Source: Okeania sp. SIO2C9
Lineage (GTDB): Bacteria > Cyanobacteriota > Cyanobacteriia > Cyanobacteriales > Microcoleaceae
Assembly (NCBI RefSeq): GCF_010672455.1
Contig: NZ_JAAHGO010000057.1
Location: 1-56,458, forward strand
DNA length: 56,458 nt
Direction: 5' to 3'
This document shows, one piece after another, positions 29,401 through 39,168 of the stretch. The notes under the pieces are model-generated. The model did no database searches and was not told the origin of the DNA. It saw nothing but the letters and a program-made list of their open reading frames with translations. Positions within the stretch are counted from its first letter, which is position 1. Each line of letters opens with the position of its first letter. The position numbers and the translations under genes were made by a program.

Positions 29401-32400
29401 AACTTTCTTCATCACGCAAGGTGTAAGGGTGAACCTGTAAACCTGCATCATGTGCCCAATCTATTATTGGTAATACTTCCCCAGTTAATTGAGTGGTAAT
29501 TTCCGCGTTACCGTCACCGTCACCATCAACGGGTGTATCTATATCATCCCGGAGCAAGAAACTATTTTTCCAAGGTCCTAAACCGTCAGCGTAGGCACCG
29601 ATTAGTTCGATTACTTCCGGGTTTGCTAGGTCAGCGTAGGTAGGAACACTAGAGAAGTCGATTTGGTCAGCTAGGTTGCCGTAGATAGCACGAGTATTAG
29701 CAGTTTCGAGGAGAGGTTGTAGTCTTTCAGGATCAAAGGAAATGTCTGCTTGAGTTTCTCCCACAGGATCAATCCCAGTAACTTTAACTATCATGTCGTC
29801 AAAGTCTTGATTGGAATTAGCAAAGGGCAACTCTTCGGCGGCAATGATGAATTCGTTTTCAACTTCGGAATAAATGGCAAACTGAGGATCGCTCTCTGGA
29901 TTCAGAGTATTGTTAGTCGAAAAGGTGTAGCTTTCGGCTCCTAATCCGGTAGGATCGCCAATGGGCAAGCTGTTTATTAGTCCAAAGTGAACTTGTTGGC
30001 TAAAGTTATTGGCGACTTCATCGCCATTAATGGTAACTGTACCTGCCTCGCTAATGGTAACTTCGATAGATTTAGGTGCGCTGTCTGGACCAGCAAATAG
30101 AACGACAGTGTTATCGGGATTGGTGGCATCCTGTAGAATAAATTGGTTAGTATCTTGGAGGTTGCCAAACTGATCGAGTATCTCTTGGGGAGCTCCAGGT
30201 CCGGGATTTTTCTCAGCAAAAAGGGTTACGGTAAAAGCACTACCGGTGAAAGTGGCATAGTTGACCTGATCTGCGATAGCATCAATACCAGTGGGTTCAA
30301 ACTCCTCAGCATTAGCAACGAAATCGAAGGGTACTGAGAACCCGCCGCCACCTTCGTTGATGGAGTCATCTTCAGTGTCACCGAGTAACTGCACTAGCTT
30401 TAGGTTTTCGAGACCTTGAGCAGGTAATATTTCGTTGCGCAGCTCAAGTAGGTTTTGAACTTCAAAGGACTGGATAAAAATACGGTTGGGGTCGGTAAAA
30501 CCTGTGTCTTGCAGGGTTTGAATTAAAGGTTCTTCTAAGGATAAATTCTGCTCGTCGAAGAATGTAGGGTGTTTGGTTTCTGGATAGATACCAACTTCAA
30601 ACCCGAATTCTTCCATTTCTTGTACTAATTCGATAACTTCTTGGAAGGTGGGGATTTCAAATTCACCATTGAAAGATTGGTCGCGGAAGTCACGAGATTG
30701 AACGGCACGCAGTTGTTTGATTTCTGCTAGGGTGAAATCTTCTGCAAAGTAACCAGTTTTTTCTTCACCGTCAAGAATTTTGGTGTTTTGGCGTTCTGGA
30801 CCGAATACTTCAGCAACGTTGGTGGTATCGTCTAGCAGTGGTTCGTGACGAGCGATAAGTACACCATCAGAAGTAATTACAAGGTCTGGTTCAACGAAGT
30901 CCGCACCTTGAACAATAGCTAAACGATAAGCTTCTAAGGTATGCTCTGGGAAGTCACCACTTGCACCCCGGTGTCCGATAACTATTGGTGCGCTGCCGTC
31001 GAGAGTATTGAAATTATTGAGGTTAGGATTTTGGGGCGCTCGTACTTCGTCGGCAACAATAGCATCCCGAACGGGAACTCCTGTGCGTGCAAAGTCGGTA
31101 AAGAAACCATCTGCACCAATGTCTATAAGTTGTTCAAATTCTTCCTCGGCAGTTTGAGGTGTTCCTGTTCCTAAAACTTCAAAGGAAATACTACCCTCAG
31201 CAACATAAGCTCCTCCTGTTGGAATAAGTAACCCTGTATCTGGGTCTGTTATAAAACTGACGTCGGAATCTTCTGACAGAGGAAAACCAAATCCCAAGAA
31301 ACCAGAAGTATCAACTTCAGTATCAATTGGATCGACTGTACCACTTCCCTGAATAATTTCCAGATCGTTATCATTCAAAAAGTCTTCGGATATAAAGACG
31401 CTGTTGAAGCTACCTGAGTCTGGACCACCAACTATGACAAACTCACCTGTTTCCTCATCGAGTTCTAACAAAAAGTTGTCAATAAAGAAACCTGCTTCTT
31501 CACCTGCTAACTCAGGTTTAGCTATTTCTTCAGCAAATTCGGGAGCAATAAAAAAGGGAATAGCTGGCGTAGAAACTATTCCTGTATCTGGGTCTAAGAC
31601 TAAATCTGCTGGAGTGAATGTAAAGTCAAAGAATGGTTCTAGATTATTACCTTGTTCGTCAGTTTGAGTATTATCAATACGACTATAAAGAGCAGCATTT
31701 CCACCGGGACGGTCTATACCTATTAAGGCGTTGACAATTAATTGCGGACTGTCAAATTCCTCAGTATTATTAGGGTTGAGAGTTAAGAAACGTTCTTCAT
31801 CTCGCAAAGTGTAGGGGTGAACTTGTAAACCTGCATCGTGTGCGTCATCAATAAAGGAAGTAATTTCTCCTGTCAACTGATCGTCAATTTCTGCTTCTCC
31901 ATCTCCATTTACATCAACTGGAGTATCGATAGATTCGCGCAACAGAATGTTATTTTTCCAAGGTCCTGCACCTTCTGCATAAAGGTCGCCAATAACTTCT
32001 AGAAATTCTGCACTGTCAAGGTCTGCATAAACAGTATTTTCAGAGAGAGGAACTTCTGCTGCATCTAGGAATTCTTGACCGTAGATATCTACTAAGTCGT
32101 TACCTTCAGCAACATTAAACCGGATATCGAAGGGGAAGGAGAACCCAGCTTCAGGATTAGCTCCTTCAGTAGTATTTCCATATAGTTGAACTAAAGGAAT
32201 ATCTCCGAGTTCTGCATCATCTAACTGTTGTTGTAAGTCAATTAAGTTGGCAAACTCAAACGACTGGATAAAAATACGGTCAGGGTCTGTGAAACCTGTG
32301 TCTTGCAGGGTTTGAATTAGAGGTTCTTCTAAAGATAAATCCTGTTCATCAAAGAATGTAGGGTGTTTGGTTTCTGGATAGATGCCAACTTGAACACCTG

Positions 32401-33328
32401 TTTCTGCTTCTACTCTTTGAACCAGTTCAATAATTTCTTGGAATGTGGGAATCTCGAAAAGTCCATCAAACTCAGGGTCGCGGAAGTCGCGAGATTGAAC
32501 TGCACGCAGTTGTTTGATTTCTGCAAGAGTAAAGTCTTCAGCAAAATAACCAGTTTTTTCTTCACCGTCAAGAATTTTGGTGCTTTGGCGTTCTGGACCG
32601 AATACTTCAGCAACGTTAGTGGTATCATCTAGCAGTGGTTCGTGACGAGCGATAAGTACACCATCGGAAGTCGTTACGAGGTCAGGTTCAATAAAATCAG
32701 CACCAGCGGCGATCGCTGCTTCATAAGCTGCTAAGGTATGTTCTGGTAAGTCTCCGCTTGCACCTCTGTGGGCAATAACTAGAGGATCTTGGCCGTTAAG
32801 GGTATTGAGTTCTATCGGATTTGGAGTAGCAATAGGAGCTTCTAATAAAGTTCCGGTACCATCGAAGTGTAGGATATAAGGTCCGAATTCTTCTCCTATC
32901 CAAATATCGCCATTATTATCAATAACAAAAGACTCGAGGTCGAAGTCTGCTCCAGTGAGGAGGCGATCGCTTGTATCTTCATTAACAATATCGAAAGGTA
33001 TCAGATTATTAGGATCTGCTAGTTGAATAAAATCTTGAACATCAACACTAGCATTGCCATCTTCAACTCCAGCAAAGTCGGGGTCAACTTGATATAGTCT
33101 GAGCAAATAATCTGGACTATTTCCTTGAGAACCGAAACCGTTATCAGAGAGAAACCAATAGGTGCTGCCATCTTCGCTACCAGGAGCAAATTGAACGCCA
33201 CTAAATCCTTGTACTGGTTGACTGTCAAATGGCGTGGGTCGATTATCTGTATCAATGAAGTTTCCTGATGGGGGACCTTCTGCAAATGTGTCTGCTGGTA
33301 ATACAGCAAATCCTGTTAATTCTGCCAT
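26453..33328 (-). CDS. Giant exoprotein: esterase-like phytase propeller, two glycerophosphodiesterase domains, Calx-beta-like repeats, RTX tail
   Basis: 2291 codons; GGAG lies 7 nt before the ATG. Residues 1-175 match the first half of the esterase-like phytase domain (FSGVQFAPGS, YWFLSDNGFG, DIWIGEEFGPYILHFD). Two GDPD domains follow, each with an HRGASGD histidine motif, an FIEPDL/FVEPDL metal motif and GIYPETKHP (about 183-745 and 784-1340), and each with a long internal insertion. The second half of the propeller then appears (SRGYEGMAFSPDRDTFYPLL, DEFLVIERDGRQ; about 1360-1535). Four Calx-beta-like repeats of about 130 residues follow, the last two nearly identical in DNA with a 390-bp period. 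RTX repeats (about 2080-2166) and a C-terminal tail finish it. It probably releases phosphate or glycerol phosphate from diesters outside the cell after type I secretion. Substrate and secretion route are inferred. Confidence 0.88.
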   Translation of the reverse strand: MAELTGFAVLPADTFAEGPPSGNFIDTDNRPTPFDSQPVQGFSGVQFAPGSEDGSTYWFLSDNGFGSQGNSPDYLLRLYQVDPDFAGVEDGNASVDVQDFIQLADPNNLIPFDIVNEDTSDRLLTGADFDLESFVIDNNGDIWIGEEFGPYILHFDGTGTLLEAPIATPNPIELNTLNGQDPLVIAHRGASGDLPEHTLAAYEAAIAAGADFIEPDLVTTSDGVLIARHEPLLDDTTNVAEVFGPERQSTKILDGEEKTGYFAEDFTLAEIKQLRAVQSRDFRDPEFDGLFEIPTFQEIIELVQRVEAETGVQVGIYPETKHPTFFDEQDLSLEEPLIQTLQDTGFTDPDRIFIQSFEFANLIDLQQQLDDAELGDIPLVQLYGNTTEGANPEAGFSFPFDIRFNVAEGNDLVDIYGQEFLDAAEVPLSENTVYADLDSAEFLEVIGDLYAEGAGPWKNNILLRESIDTPVDVNGDGEAEIDDQLTGEITSFIDDAHDAGLQVHPYTLRDEERFLTLNPNNTEEFDSPQLIVNALIGIDRPGGNAALYSRIDNTQTDEQGNNLEPFFDFTFTPADLVLDPDTGIVSTPAIPFFIAPEFAEEIAKPELAGEEAGFFIDNFLLELDEETGEFVIVGGPDSGSFNSVFISEDFLNDNDLEIIQGSGTVDPIDTEVDTSGFLGFGFPLSEDSDVSFITDPDTGLLIPTGGAYVAEGSISFEVLGTGTPQTAEEEFEQLIDIGADGFFTDFARTGVPVRDAIVADEVRAPQNPNLNNFNTLDGSAPIVIGHRGASGDFPEHTLEAYRLAIVQGADFVEPDLVITSDGVLIARHEPLLDDTTNVAEVFGPERQNTKILDGEEKTGYFAEDFTLAEIKQLRAVQSRDFRDQSFNGEFEIPTFQEVIELVQEMEEFGFEVGIYPETKHPTFFDEQNLSLEEPLIQTLQDTGFTDPNRIFIQSFEVQNLLELRNEILPAQGLENLKLVQLLGDTEDDSINEGGGGFSVPFDFVANAEEFEPTGIDAIADQVNYATFTGSAFTVTLFAEKNPGPGAPQEILDQFGNLQDTNQFILQDATNPDNTVVLFAGPDSAPKSIEVTISEAGTVTINGDEVANNFSQQVHFGLINSLPIGDPTGLGAESYTFSTNNTLNPESDPQFAIYSEVENEFIIAAEELPFANSNQDFDDMIVKVTGIDPVGETQADISFDPERLQPLLETANTRAIYGNLADQIDFSSVPTYADLANPEVIELIGAYADGLGPWKNSFLLRDDIDTPVDGDGDGNAEITTQLTGEVLPIIDWAHDAGLQVHPYTLRDEESFLTLNPDGTPQTPGEEFEQLIEIGADGFFTDFPATGSIVVEQFIDEPNLRTSRGYEGMAFSPDRDTFYPLLEGAVVGDPDNALRIYEFDPESSSFTDLIGFYPTDVPGHAIGDFTPINDDEFLVIERDGRQGDEAQFKKIFKIDISVVDDEGFVYKEEVVDLLNIDDPNDLNGDGDTTFDFPFFTIEDVLVLDEETILVANDNNYPFSIGRGPDIDNNEIIQIQLDEPLDLAPGIGVGIPTVSIDVEPDTVEEGDEYSLTFDLNVPAPEGGLRVVWSETDTDNAFGDIEFPPELTNASNLEELEAVGDELARSAITIDEGATTATVTWTTIADGVVEGDETTTIDLQAEVGYSIAPENQVAQIVMEDELLVGINLQPEIVSEGNQYVLTFNLSEPAPVGGTRVVWSETDSDDAFGDIEFPPELTNASNLEELEAEGDELARSAITINPGATTATVTWTTLFDGVLEGDETTTIELQPEDAYEVDAENQVAQIVIQDTPITVGIAVEPDTVEEEDEYSLTFNLNAPAPEGGLRVVWSETDSDNELGDIDFPPELTNASDLESLNPVGDEIGRSAITIEEGATTATVTWTTLFDGVLEGDETTTIELQPEDAYEVDAENQVAQIVIQDTPITVGIAVEPDTVEEEDEYSLTFNLNAPAPEGGLRVVWSETYSDSPFGDLDFPPELTNASEFQPINAIGDEVVRSVITIDEGATTATVTWTTLFDGEEEGDETRTIELQPEDAYAVDAENQGVQIVIEDTPPEEDQLIEGTPQADPLNGGTGDDTISGLNGADTLAGSFGDDEIIGGRGSDFLYGQDGNDILEGRQGFDFLFGGDGNDVLNGGQGRDRINSGPGFDSLTGGASIDLFIYSGSEPFDPEDFGIDLITDFQPDLRPEEPGNQGDLILLDKSTFSDLNSSAGIGFSDNSDFEIVATDDDAFASDALIVYSEDSGFLFYFYEGNLGGDLTIFAELDGAPTITEDNFQIR

Positions 33329-33593
33329 TTGATTCTCCTCTCACCTTAAAATTGATGTTTTAGATTGATTTTTTATTTGGAAATTTGATCAAAAAAAGTT
33401 TTATCTAAGGCATGAAAATACAGTCAATAAATATGCCTCGTAGTTGATTTTGAGGAATCAATCTAAATCCAAATGTCTGAACAAGCTGAAATGTCTATTT
33501 GACTCTTTCAGCTTTGATATATAAATCAATTGGAAATTTTTACTAATTCCCAAGACATCTTATTGGGTGAAGATTAAATAAATATTTCCAGGA

Positions 33594-33644
33594 GGTTAAG
33601 AAAAGATTTATTTTCGGTTAAATAAAATCAAAAAAATAGTTAAG
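33594..33644 (-). promoter_or_regulatory. Candidate Pho box array upstream of the phytase/GDPD gene
   Basis: On the minus strand CTTAACCT (33593-33600), TTTAACCG (33615-33622) and CTTAACTA (33637-33644) lie exactly 22 bp apart. Poorer matches occupy the intervening 11-bp positions. Cyanobacterial Pho boxes are 8-bp CTTAACCT-like repeats with 3-bp spacers, that is an 11-bp period. The array is 265-316 bp before the start codon, and the gene's predicted function is phosphate scavenging. Confidence 0.5.
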
Positions 33645-33697
33645 TTACAGAAAATAGGAAATATTTTATCTATATTTTTTAGGCTACAAAAAGAAAA

Positions 33698-33784
33698 CAG
33701 GACTTACACAAAAGATGAAATTATACACCATTTGTAGGGGGTTAACGGCCGTTAACTATATGTGGTGGTTATGTCTAAGTCCTG
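33698..33784. repeat. Inverted-end element, family E copy 2
   Basis: It opens CAGGACTTACACAAAAGATG and closes ATGTCTAAGTCCTG. The middle contains a perfect GTTAACGGCCGTTAAC palindrome. The ends are related to the hairpin at 26176-26231. Confidence 0.65.
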
Positions 33785-34027
33785 AAAAAGTTTAGTATAG
33801 GTACTTCAGCAAAATTAATTGTTTAGCAGAATAAAGAAGGAAAAATATTGTTGTCTGAGTTTTAAGCTTTTGACCTGTGTGCGCCCTTTTCTTTGACTGC
33901 GATATTAACTTCTCTCTCTCTAAGGGTTTACAGAGGAAGTTATATTTCATTAATGGATAATAGGCATCTCCGAAAAATAAATAAATTGTGATAGAGTCAT
34001 ATAAAATGTAATTTTTTATGGCTAATT

Positions 34028-34978
34028 ATGACCAGTATGCTTGACTACATTCATAATCATCCACAAGAATCAGAACGTTTATTAGGTATCAAGTATGAAC
34101 AGGCACGAAAAGTTATTAAAACAAGCCGAAAAACTCCACAATAATAAGCAAGAGATAGCCACAGCTAAAAAAGGCGCGAATAATTGCTTCTGGTGGTGGT
34201 AGACCGCCTAAATTATCCATCTCAGCAACATTTTATTTTAACCTTAACTTACTTAAGACATTTGACAACATTTCAACTGCTAGGAATTCAATTCGGAGGA
34301 GCGTGAAACTACAGCTAATGATACCTTTAATTATTGGTGGCCAATTATCGGTGATTTATTACCAGCTAGTTTATTAGAACAGGTAAAAAAAACTCAAGGG
34401 AGCGAGAAATTATCTCCGAAATTTTAACAGAGTATGAATTAATCGTAGATAGCTATGAACAAGACTTACATTGGCCAAAAAAATCTGAAAAACAAAAAGA
34501 ATATTATTCGGGGAACAAAAAAAGTCATACAAGGAAAAGTCAAGTAATTGTGTTAAGTTGCAGGTAAGGATATTGTTGATGTAGAAGCAGGAAAACCAGG
34601 GAGAAAAAGCGAGTGCTAATTGGTGGGGTCTCCCCAGAATGTAAGACGCACATCTGAGAGTGACATAAATTTTTTTCGTGAGACTAGGGCAAAATTCTCA
34701 GCAAAAACAAAAATTTACTGGGGATAAAGCCTATGTGGGAGAATCAGCAATAAAAACACCTAAAAAAAAGCCCAAAAATCAAGAATTAACCAGTCAGGAA
34801 AAGTCCCAAAATAAAGACCTTGCTGCTGAAAGAATAATTGAGCGAACATATAATTAGATTACTAAAAATATTTCGGGTAGTTAAAGAAAGATTTAGACTA
34901 AATTCTGAGAAATATGTGCAAATAATTAAGACTATTTGTGGCCTGGTTAGATTACGAATAGGTACATTTATTTTGTAG
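34028..34978 (+). pseudogene. IS5-type DDE transposase, multiply broken
   Basis: The pieces appear in order but in several frames: MTSMLDYIHNHPQESERLLG, then KYEQARKVIK, TFQLLGIQF, NYWWPIIGDLLPASLLEQVK, LTEYELIVDSYEQDLHWPK, KDIVDVEAGKPG, FTGDKAYVGES-like sequence, and LIRLLKIFRVVKERFRLNSE with CGLVRLRIG at the end. Several frameshifts and stops, plus a hairpin inserted at 34611-34651, prevent expression. Confidence 0.8.
34611..34651. repeat. Hairpin fragment of family C inside the IS5 transposase
   Basis: GAGTGCTAATTGGTGGGGTC followed by CCCCAGAATGTAAGACGCAC is the central hairpin of the family-C element, read in the opposite orientation to the copy at 36491-36639. It interrupts the codons for KPGRKS-DINLF of the transposase. 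Confidence 0.6.
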
Positions 34979-35180
34979 TATTAAATCAACCTTGATAGAG
35001 ACATCAATTATTGAATTGATATGACTATTATTGAGCGAGTTTTTAATAGTAAGTATCCATAACACTGAGTTGACCGTGAAAATTAACTTCTATTAGCATT
35101 TGCGATCGCTTCCTAAAAGATAGTTATAGTAAGTGTTCGACTATTTTCGGAGATGTCTAATGGATAATGGATAATGGATA

Positions 35181-35255
35181 ATTACCTCTGGTTAAAACCG
35201 TTACGGAATTGAATATAAGGAAATATTATTTCTTCTCTTGGTCGATTGGATATGG
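35181..35255. repeat. Dispersed repeat, family G (copy 1, forward)
   Basis: The core 'gttacggaattgaatataag' plus 'ggtcgattggatatgg' recurs in reverse orientation at 41001-41076, 41140-41216 and 42147-42222. All four copies sit in spacers next to ATTATCC-type tandem tracts. Non-coding. Confidence 0.75.
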
Positions 35256-35768
35256 CGCAGGTTTCGGAGCCATCCCTCGACCGCTTTTTCCCCTTAAAAG
35301 GGGAGGCTTCAAGGTGCGAATTATTTAATTATTAATTATTAATTATTCGGTAAGCATTCCACAGGAAATACTTACAGTTATATACAAATTTTTTGCACTA
35401 CTACTTAAGTTAGTTATGAAAATTAAGTTAGTCGCTTAACATCAAAATTTTTTTGCTAATCTTCATGTAAATACTGAATAATTTTGGTGGACTGAAAAAT
35501 GACTAACTTGATAAATCAATCTTGTTTTTTTGTCAATCAATAAAAATTAGTCTTTTAGGTTAATTTATATCAACTTACTGCCATGGTAGAGATTTTTTTT
35601 AATGTCTGACTATAGAAATTTGCACCTCAGCTATCAGTCTGATTTTTTCTATCTTGAAAGATATAGAGATAACTTAATTTTTACCGAATAATTAAAGTTT
35701 AAAGCCTCTCCTTTAAAGGAGAAAAAAAGCGGTCTATCTTCGGAGATTTCCGTAGGATGGGATGGCGA

Positions 35769-35912
35769 TATAGCAATGTGCGCTGGCATATTTACAAATT
35801 GCAGGAATTGCCCAATAGCTAAAAGCGTTATATTATTCCAACGGAGATGCTGCGCAAACAGATTTTTATTCCCCCTATTGCCTATTGCCTGTTGCCTGCG
35901 CGCAGCGCTATA
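35769..35912. repeat. Dispersed 150-bp repeat, family F copy 2
   Basis: Same ends (TATAGCAATGTGCGC and GCGCGCAGCGCTATA) and the same interior as 26294-26447, with small indels. It lies among AT-rich spacer sequence. Confidence 0.8.
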
Positions 35913-36490
35913 TCTCCTCGCTGGCTGACCATCGACCAAGAAAAGAAAAAATTTTCACGCTCCGCGTCAATCCTCTTTTTTTCAAGGAGAGGTAATTGTT
36001 AATTATTAATTATTAATTATTAATTGTTGAACACTTCCCTTTGTACCGATATTCAGGAAAGAGTATACTTTTATATTTTAACTTATTGCCATCAATAAGT
36101 AAGTATTAAAAGAAACAATTTTGGATTTAATATTTTAAATTATTAGTAAATATATTTTGGTGTAAGAATATGGAAATTTTTATTGCTAGAATAAAATTAG
36201 ACTATTATAAACCCTCTTTTTCTAAAAGCGCAGCACCAAAAAAAATGCGTACCAAAAAAAATCCCTAAACCCCTATGCTTAATTCACGGCGCTACGGAAT
36301 TTATAGCACTACATAAATATTCCTCTATTTCCTACTTCCTACCTCCCTACTCCCTACTCCCTTTTCACTCAGATTTATTGTCAAACGCCAAAGAACGTAC
36401 TGCTATATTTATCAGAATTTTCTTACTTCTCATGATGTACTACCAGTTACTTTTAGCCTCTTATAAAGGAGCTAACGCGCTTTATCTACC

Positions 36491-36639
36491 CTAGTGCAGG
36501 ATGGCGGAAATAACTGACCAGTTACAAAATCCTAAAACAATTACAAATCAAAAATGATTGACTGTCTTGAGTGCGTCTTACATTCTGAGGGGACCTCAGA
36601 ATTACGCACTCGCTTTTAACTTCCGCGTAGCGACACTAG
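36491..36639. mobile_element. MITE-like element, family C copy 2
   Basis: It opens CTAGTGCAGGATGGCGGAAA and ends CCGCGTAGCGACACTAG. The interior has a clean hairpin around GAGTGCGT...TTCTGAGG and its partner CCTCAGAATTACGCACTC. It lies 80 bp upstream of the K+ channel gene, so it may sit in that promoter. Confidence 0.8.
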
Positions 36640-36720
36640 GTCATACCGCTATTCCATATTCCCTTCTTAAAATTTCAGAAAAAAATCAATGTAAACATTA
36701 ACTTTGTTAGTAAAAAAATC

Positions 36721-37779
36721 ATGAAAATAGAGAAAAAACGTAAATCTTTGAAAGAGCAAATTTACTATATTTTTGAATATTCAGACCAGAAAAATTTTTT
36801 TAGTTTGCTAGATGATTTGCTGATTACTATTTTAACAAGCATTAGTGTCAGTGCGTTTATTTTGGAAACTTCTCCCACATTTTCAGATATTTATTCTGAA
36901 GATTTAGAATTAATCGAAATAATGATAACAGGATTGTTTACTTTAGAATATTTTATCAGAATCTGGGTATGTACAATTAATCCTAAATATCGTCATCCTA
37001 TTAGTGGGAGATTAAAATATATAATTACCCCCTTATCCATAATAGATCTTATAGCTATTTTGCCATTTTATTTGCAAGTATTATTTCCCAGTTTAGGATT
37101 TATAAAGTTTACATTATTACTGCGTTTATTTCGCTTATTTAAAATTAGTAGATATTCTGAGTCACTGCGGACTATTATTAAAGTTATAGTTCTCAAAAAA
37201 GAGGAACTAATAGCTACATTGCTAATAGTAATTTTTGTATTAGTCTTTGTTTCAAGCCTCATGTTTTTTGCCGAAAATGAAGCACAACCAGAAAAATTTT
37301 CTAGCATTTTAGAGACTATGTGGTGGGGAGTAGTAACTTTAACAACTGTGGGTTATGGAGATGTTTATCCTACGACTAATGTAGGCAAATTATTAAGTGC
37401 TGCTGTAGCATTTTTAGGTATCGGAATTTTTGGTCTACCAGCAGGTATAATTGCATCTGGTTTTGCAGAAGAAGTTCAAAAAAGAAGGGGTAAAAAAATA
37501 GTTCATCCAGTAGGAAAAGATATTAAAATAACTTCAGAAACTACATTTCCCTTACATTCAGATGTCAGACATCATATACACTCAGACTTTAGACATCATC
37601 ATACAAAACAAGATCAAAAACAGGCGATCGCTGACTATATTGAGGAATCATCTGAGATTATGAAACTTTGCATCGAAACAGCAAAGAAAAAGTACGGAAA
37701 TTATTTTCAAAATGAGGAAATTATTAAAGATTTTGCTATGGTTCTTTATCAAGAAACAATGCGCAAATTTCATCGTTAA
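36721..37779 (+). CDS. Voltage-gated potassium channel (six-TM Kv type)
   Basis: 352 codons. Residues about 25-250 show the six-segment voltage-gated fold. S1 is LLDDLLITILTSISVSAFIL; S2 is near LIEIMITGLFTLEYFIRIWV; S3 is LSIIDLIAILPFYL. S4 is short with four basic residues (LLRLFRLFKISRYS). S5, the pore helix and the selectivity filter follow (WWGVVTLTTVGYGDVYPTT), then S6 with GIGIFGLPAGIIASGF. The TVGYGD filter is specific for K+. The C-terminal about 95 residues are soluble, with His pairs (HHIHSDFRHHH), and end in a helix. It is a plasma-membrane channel, perhaps for osmotic or electrical signalling. No operon partner. Confidence 0.93.
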   Translation: MKIEKKRKSLKEQIYYIFEYSDQKNFFSLLDDLLITILTSISVSAFILETSPTFSDIYSEDLELIEIMITGLFTLEYFIRIWVCTINPKYRHPISGRLKYIITPLSIIDLIAILPFYLQVLFPSLGFIKFTLLLRLFRLFKISRYSESLRTIIKVIVLKKEELIATLLIVIFVLVFVSSLMFFAENEAQPEKFSSILETMWWGVVTLTTVGYGDVYPTTNVGKLLSAAVAFLGIGIFGLPAGIIASGFAEEVQKRRGKKIVHPVGKDIKITSETTFPLHSDVRHHIHSDFRHHHTKQDQKQAIADYIEESSEIMKLCIETAKKKYGNYFQNEEIIKDFAMVLYQETMRKFHR

Positions 37780-38422
<643 letters not shown>

Positions 38423-39157
38423 TTAATAATCAATAGGTAAACCGTAATATTCAAGAGTTGAACTATCTTGAATAATATTTTCAGTAGAAGTATCTACTTG
38501 AATTTGACCAGATTGCAAAATCAAAGTACGTTGAGTTACTTTAGCAACCCAGTTTAAATCATGGGAAGCAATTAATATAATTTTAACTGGTAATTGTAAG
38601 ATAATTTTAGCTAAATTTTTTCGCCATAAAGGATCTAGACCATTAGTGGGTTCATCTAATATTAAAATTTCTGGTTTTAATGCTAAAACAGCGGCTAAAG
38701 CAGCCAATTTTTTTTGACCTCCTGAAAGTTCATATACAGATCGATGTGCATACTTTTCTAAACCAAATTTTACTAACAAATTATGAGCAATTTCTGTAGC
38801 AATTTCTGGAGATAAACCATAGTTAAGGGGACCAAAAGTTATATCCTCTAAAATCGTAGGCATAAATAGTTGGTCATCAGGATTTTGGAAACAAAAACCT
38901 ATTTGACGACGTACTTGAGATAAAGTTTTTTCTTCTAGGAGAATTCCTTGAATCCAAATTTCACCAGATACAGGTTTTTTTAAGCCTACCAAAGTTTCCA
39001 TGAAAGTGCTTTTTCCTGTACCTGTAGATCCTAACAAAGCGACTCTTTCTCCAGGATTAATTGTCAATGAAATACTTTGTAAAATAGGTTCATTTTGTGG
39101 ATATTTAAACAATAAATCCTTCACATAGACTCCAGGTTCTGGGTAATCGTCTTGCAT
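38423..39157 (-). CDS. cbiO: ECF-type nickel/cobalt transporter ATPase (A component)
   Basis: 244 codons. Walker A is LLGSTGTGKSTFM, Q-loop IGFCFQNPDDQLFMPTILED, ABC signature ELSGGQKKLAALAAV and Walker B ILILDEPTNGLDP. The 'QNPDDQLF' Q-loop is typical of CbiO/EcfA ATPases. It hydrolyses ATP on the cytosolic face to drive metal uptake through CbiM and CbiQ. It starts 11 bp after cbiQ stops, so the two are an operon. It is last in the transporter set. Confidence 0.93.
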   Translation of the reverse strand: MQDDYPEPGVYVKDLLFKYPQNEPILQSISLTINPGERVALLGSTGTGKSTFMETLVGLKKPVSGEIWIQGILLEEKTLSQVRRQIGFCFQNPDDQLFMPTILEDITFGPLNYGLSPEIATEIAHNLLVKFGLEKYAHRSVYELSGGQKKLAALAAVLALKPEILILDEPTNGLDPLWRKNLAKIILQLPVKIILIASHDLNWVAKVTQRTLILQSGQIQVDTSTENIIQDSSTLEYYGLPIDY

Positions 39158-39168
39158 TTTATCGATGA

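Larger units (their letters stand above)
33961..35159. mobile_element. Decayed IS5-family-like insertion sequence (1.2 kb)
   Basis: Inverted ends TAGGCATCTCCGAAAA (33961-33976) and TTTTCGGAGATGTCTA (35144-35159) match at 15 of 16 positions and enclose a broken transposase gene. No clear target duplication could be fixed. The size and transposase type agree with the IS5 (DDE_Tnp_4) group seen in cyanobacteria. Confidence 0.75.
33329..36720. other. 3.4-kb region without an intact gene
   Basis: In order from the left it has the promoter side of the GDPD gene with Pho-like sites, a family-E repeat (33698-33784), an IS5-like relic (33961-35159), a family-G repeat (35181-35255), ATTAATT tandem tracts (about 35325 and 35998), plain AT-rich sequence, a family-F repeat (35769-35912), and a family-C element (36491-36639). 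No functional open reading frame was found. Confidence 0.7.

Noticed and set aside
35649-35939. 96-codon minus-strand frame
   Set aside because: It is composed of the family-F repeat and common spacer motifs. The other copy at 26294-26447 does not preserve it.
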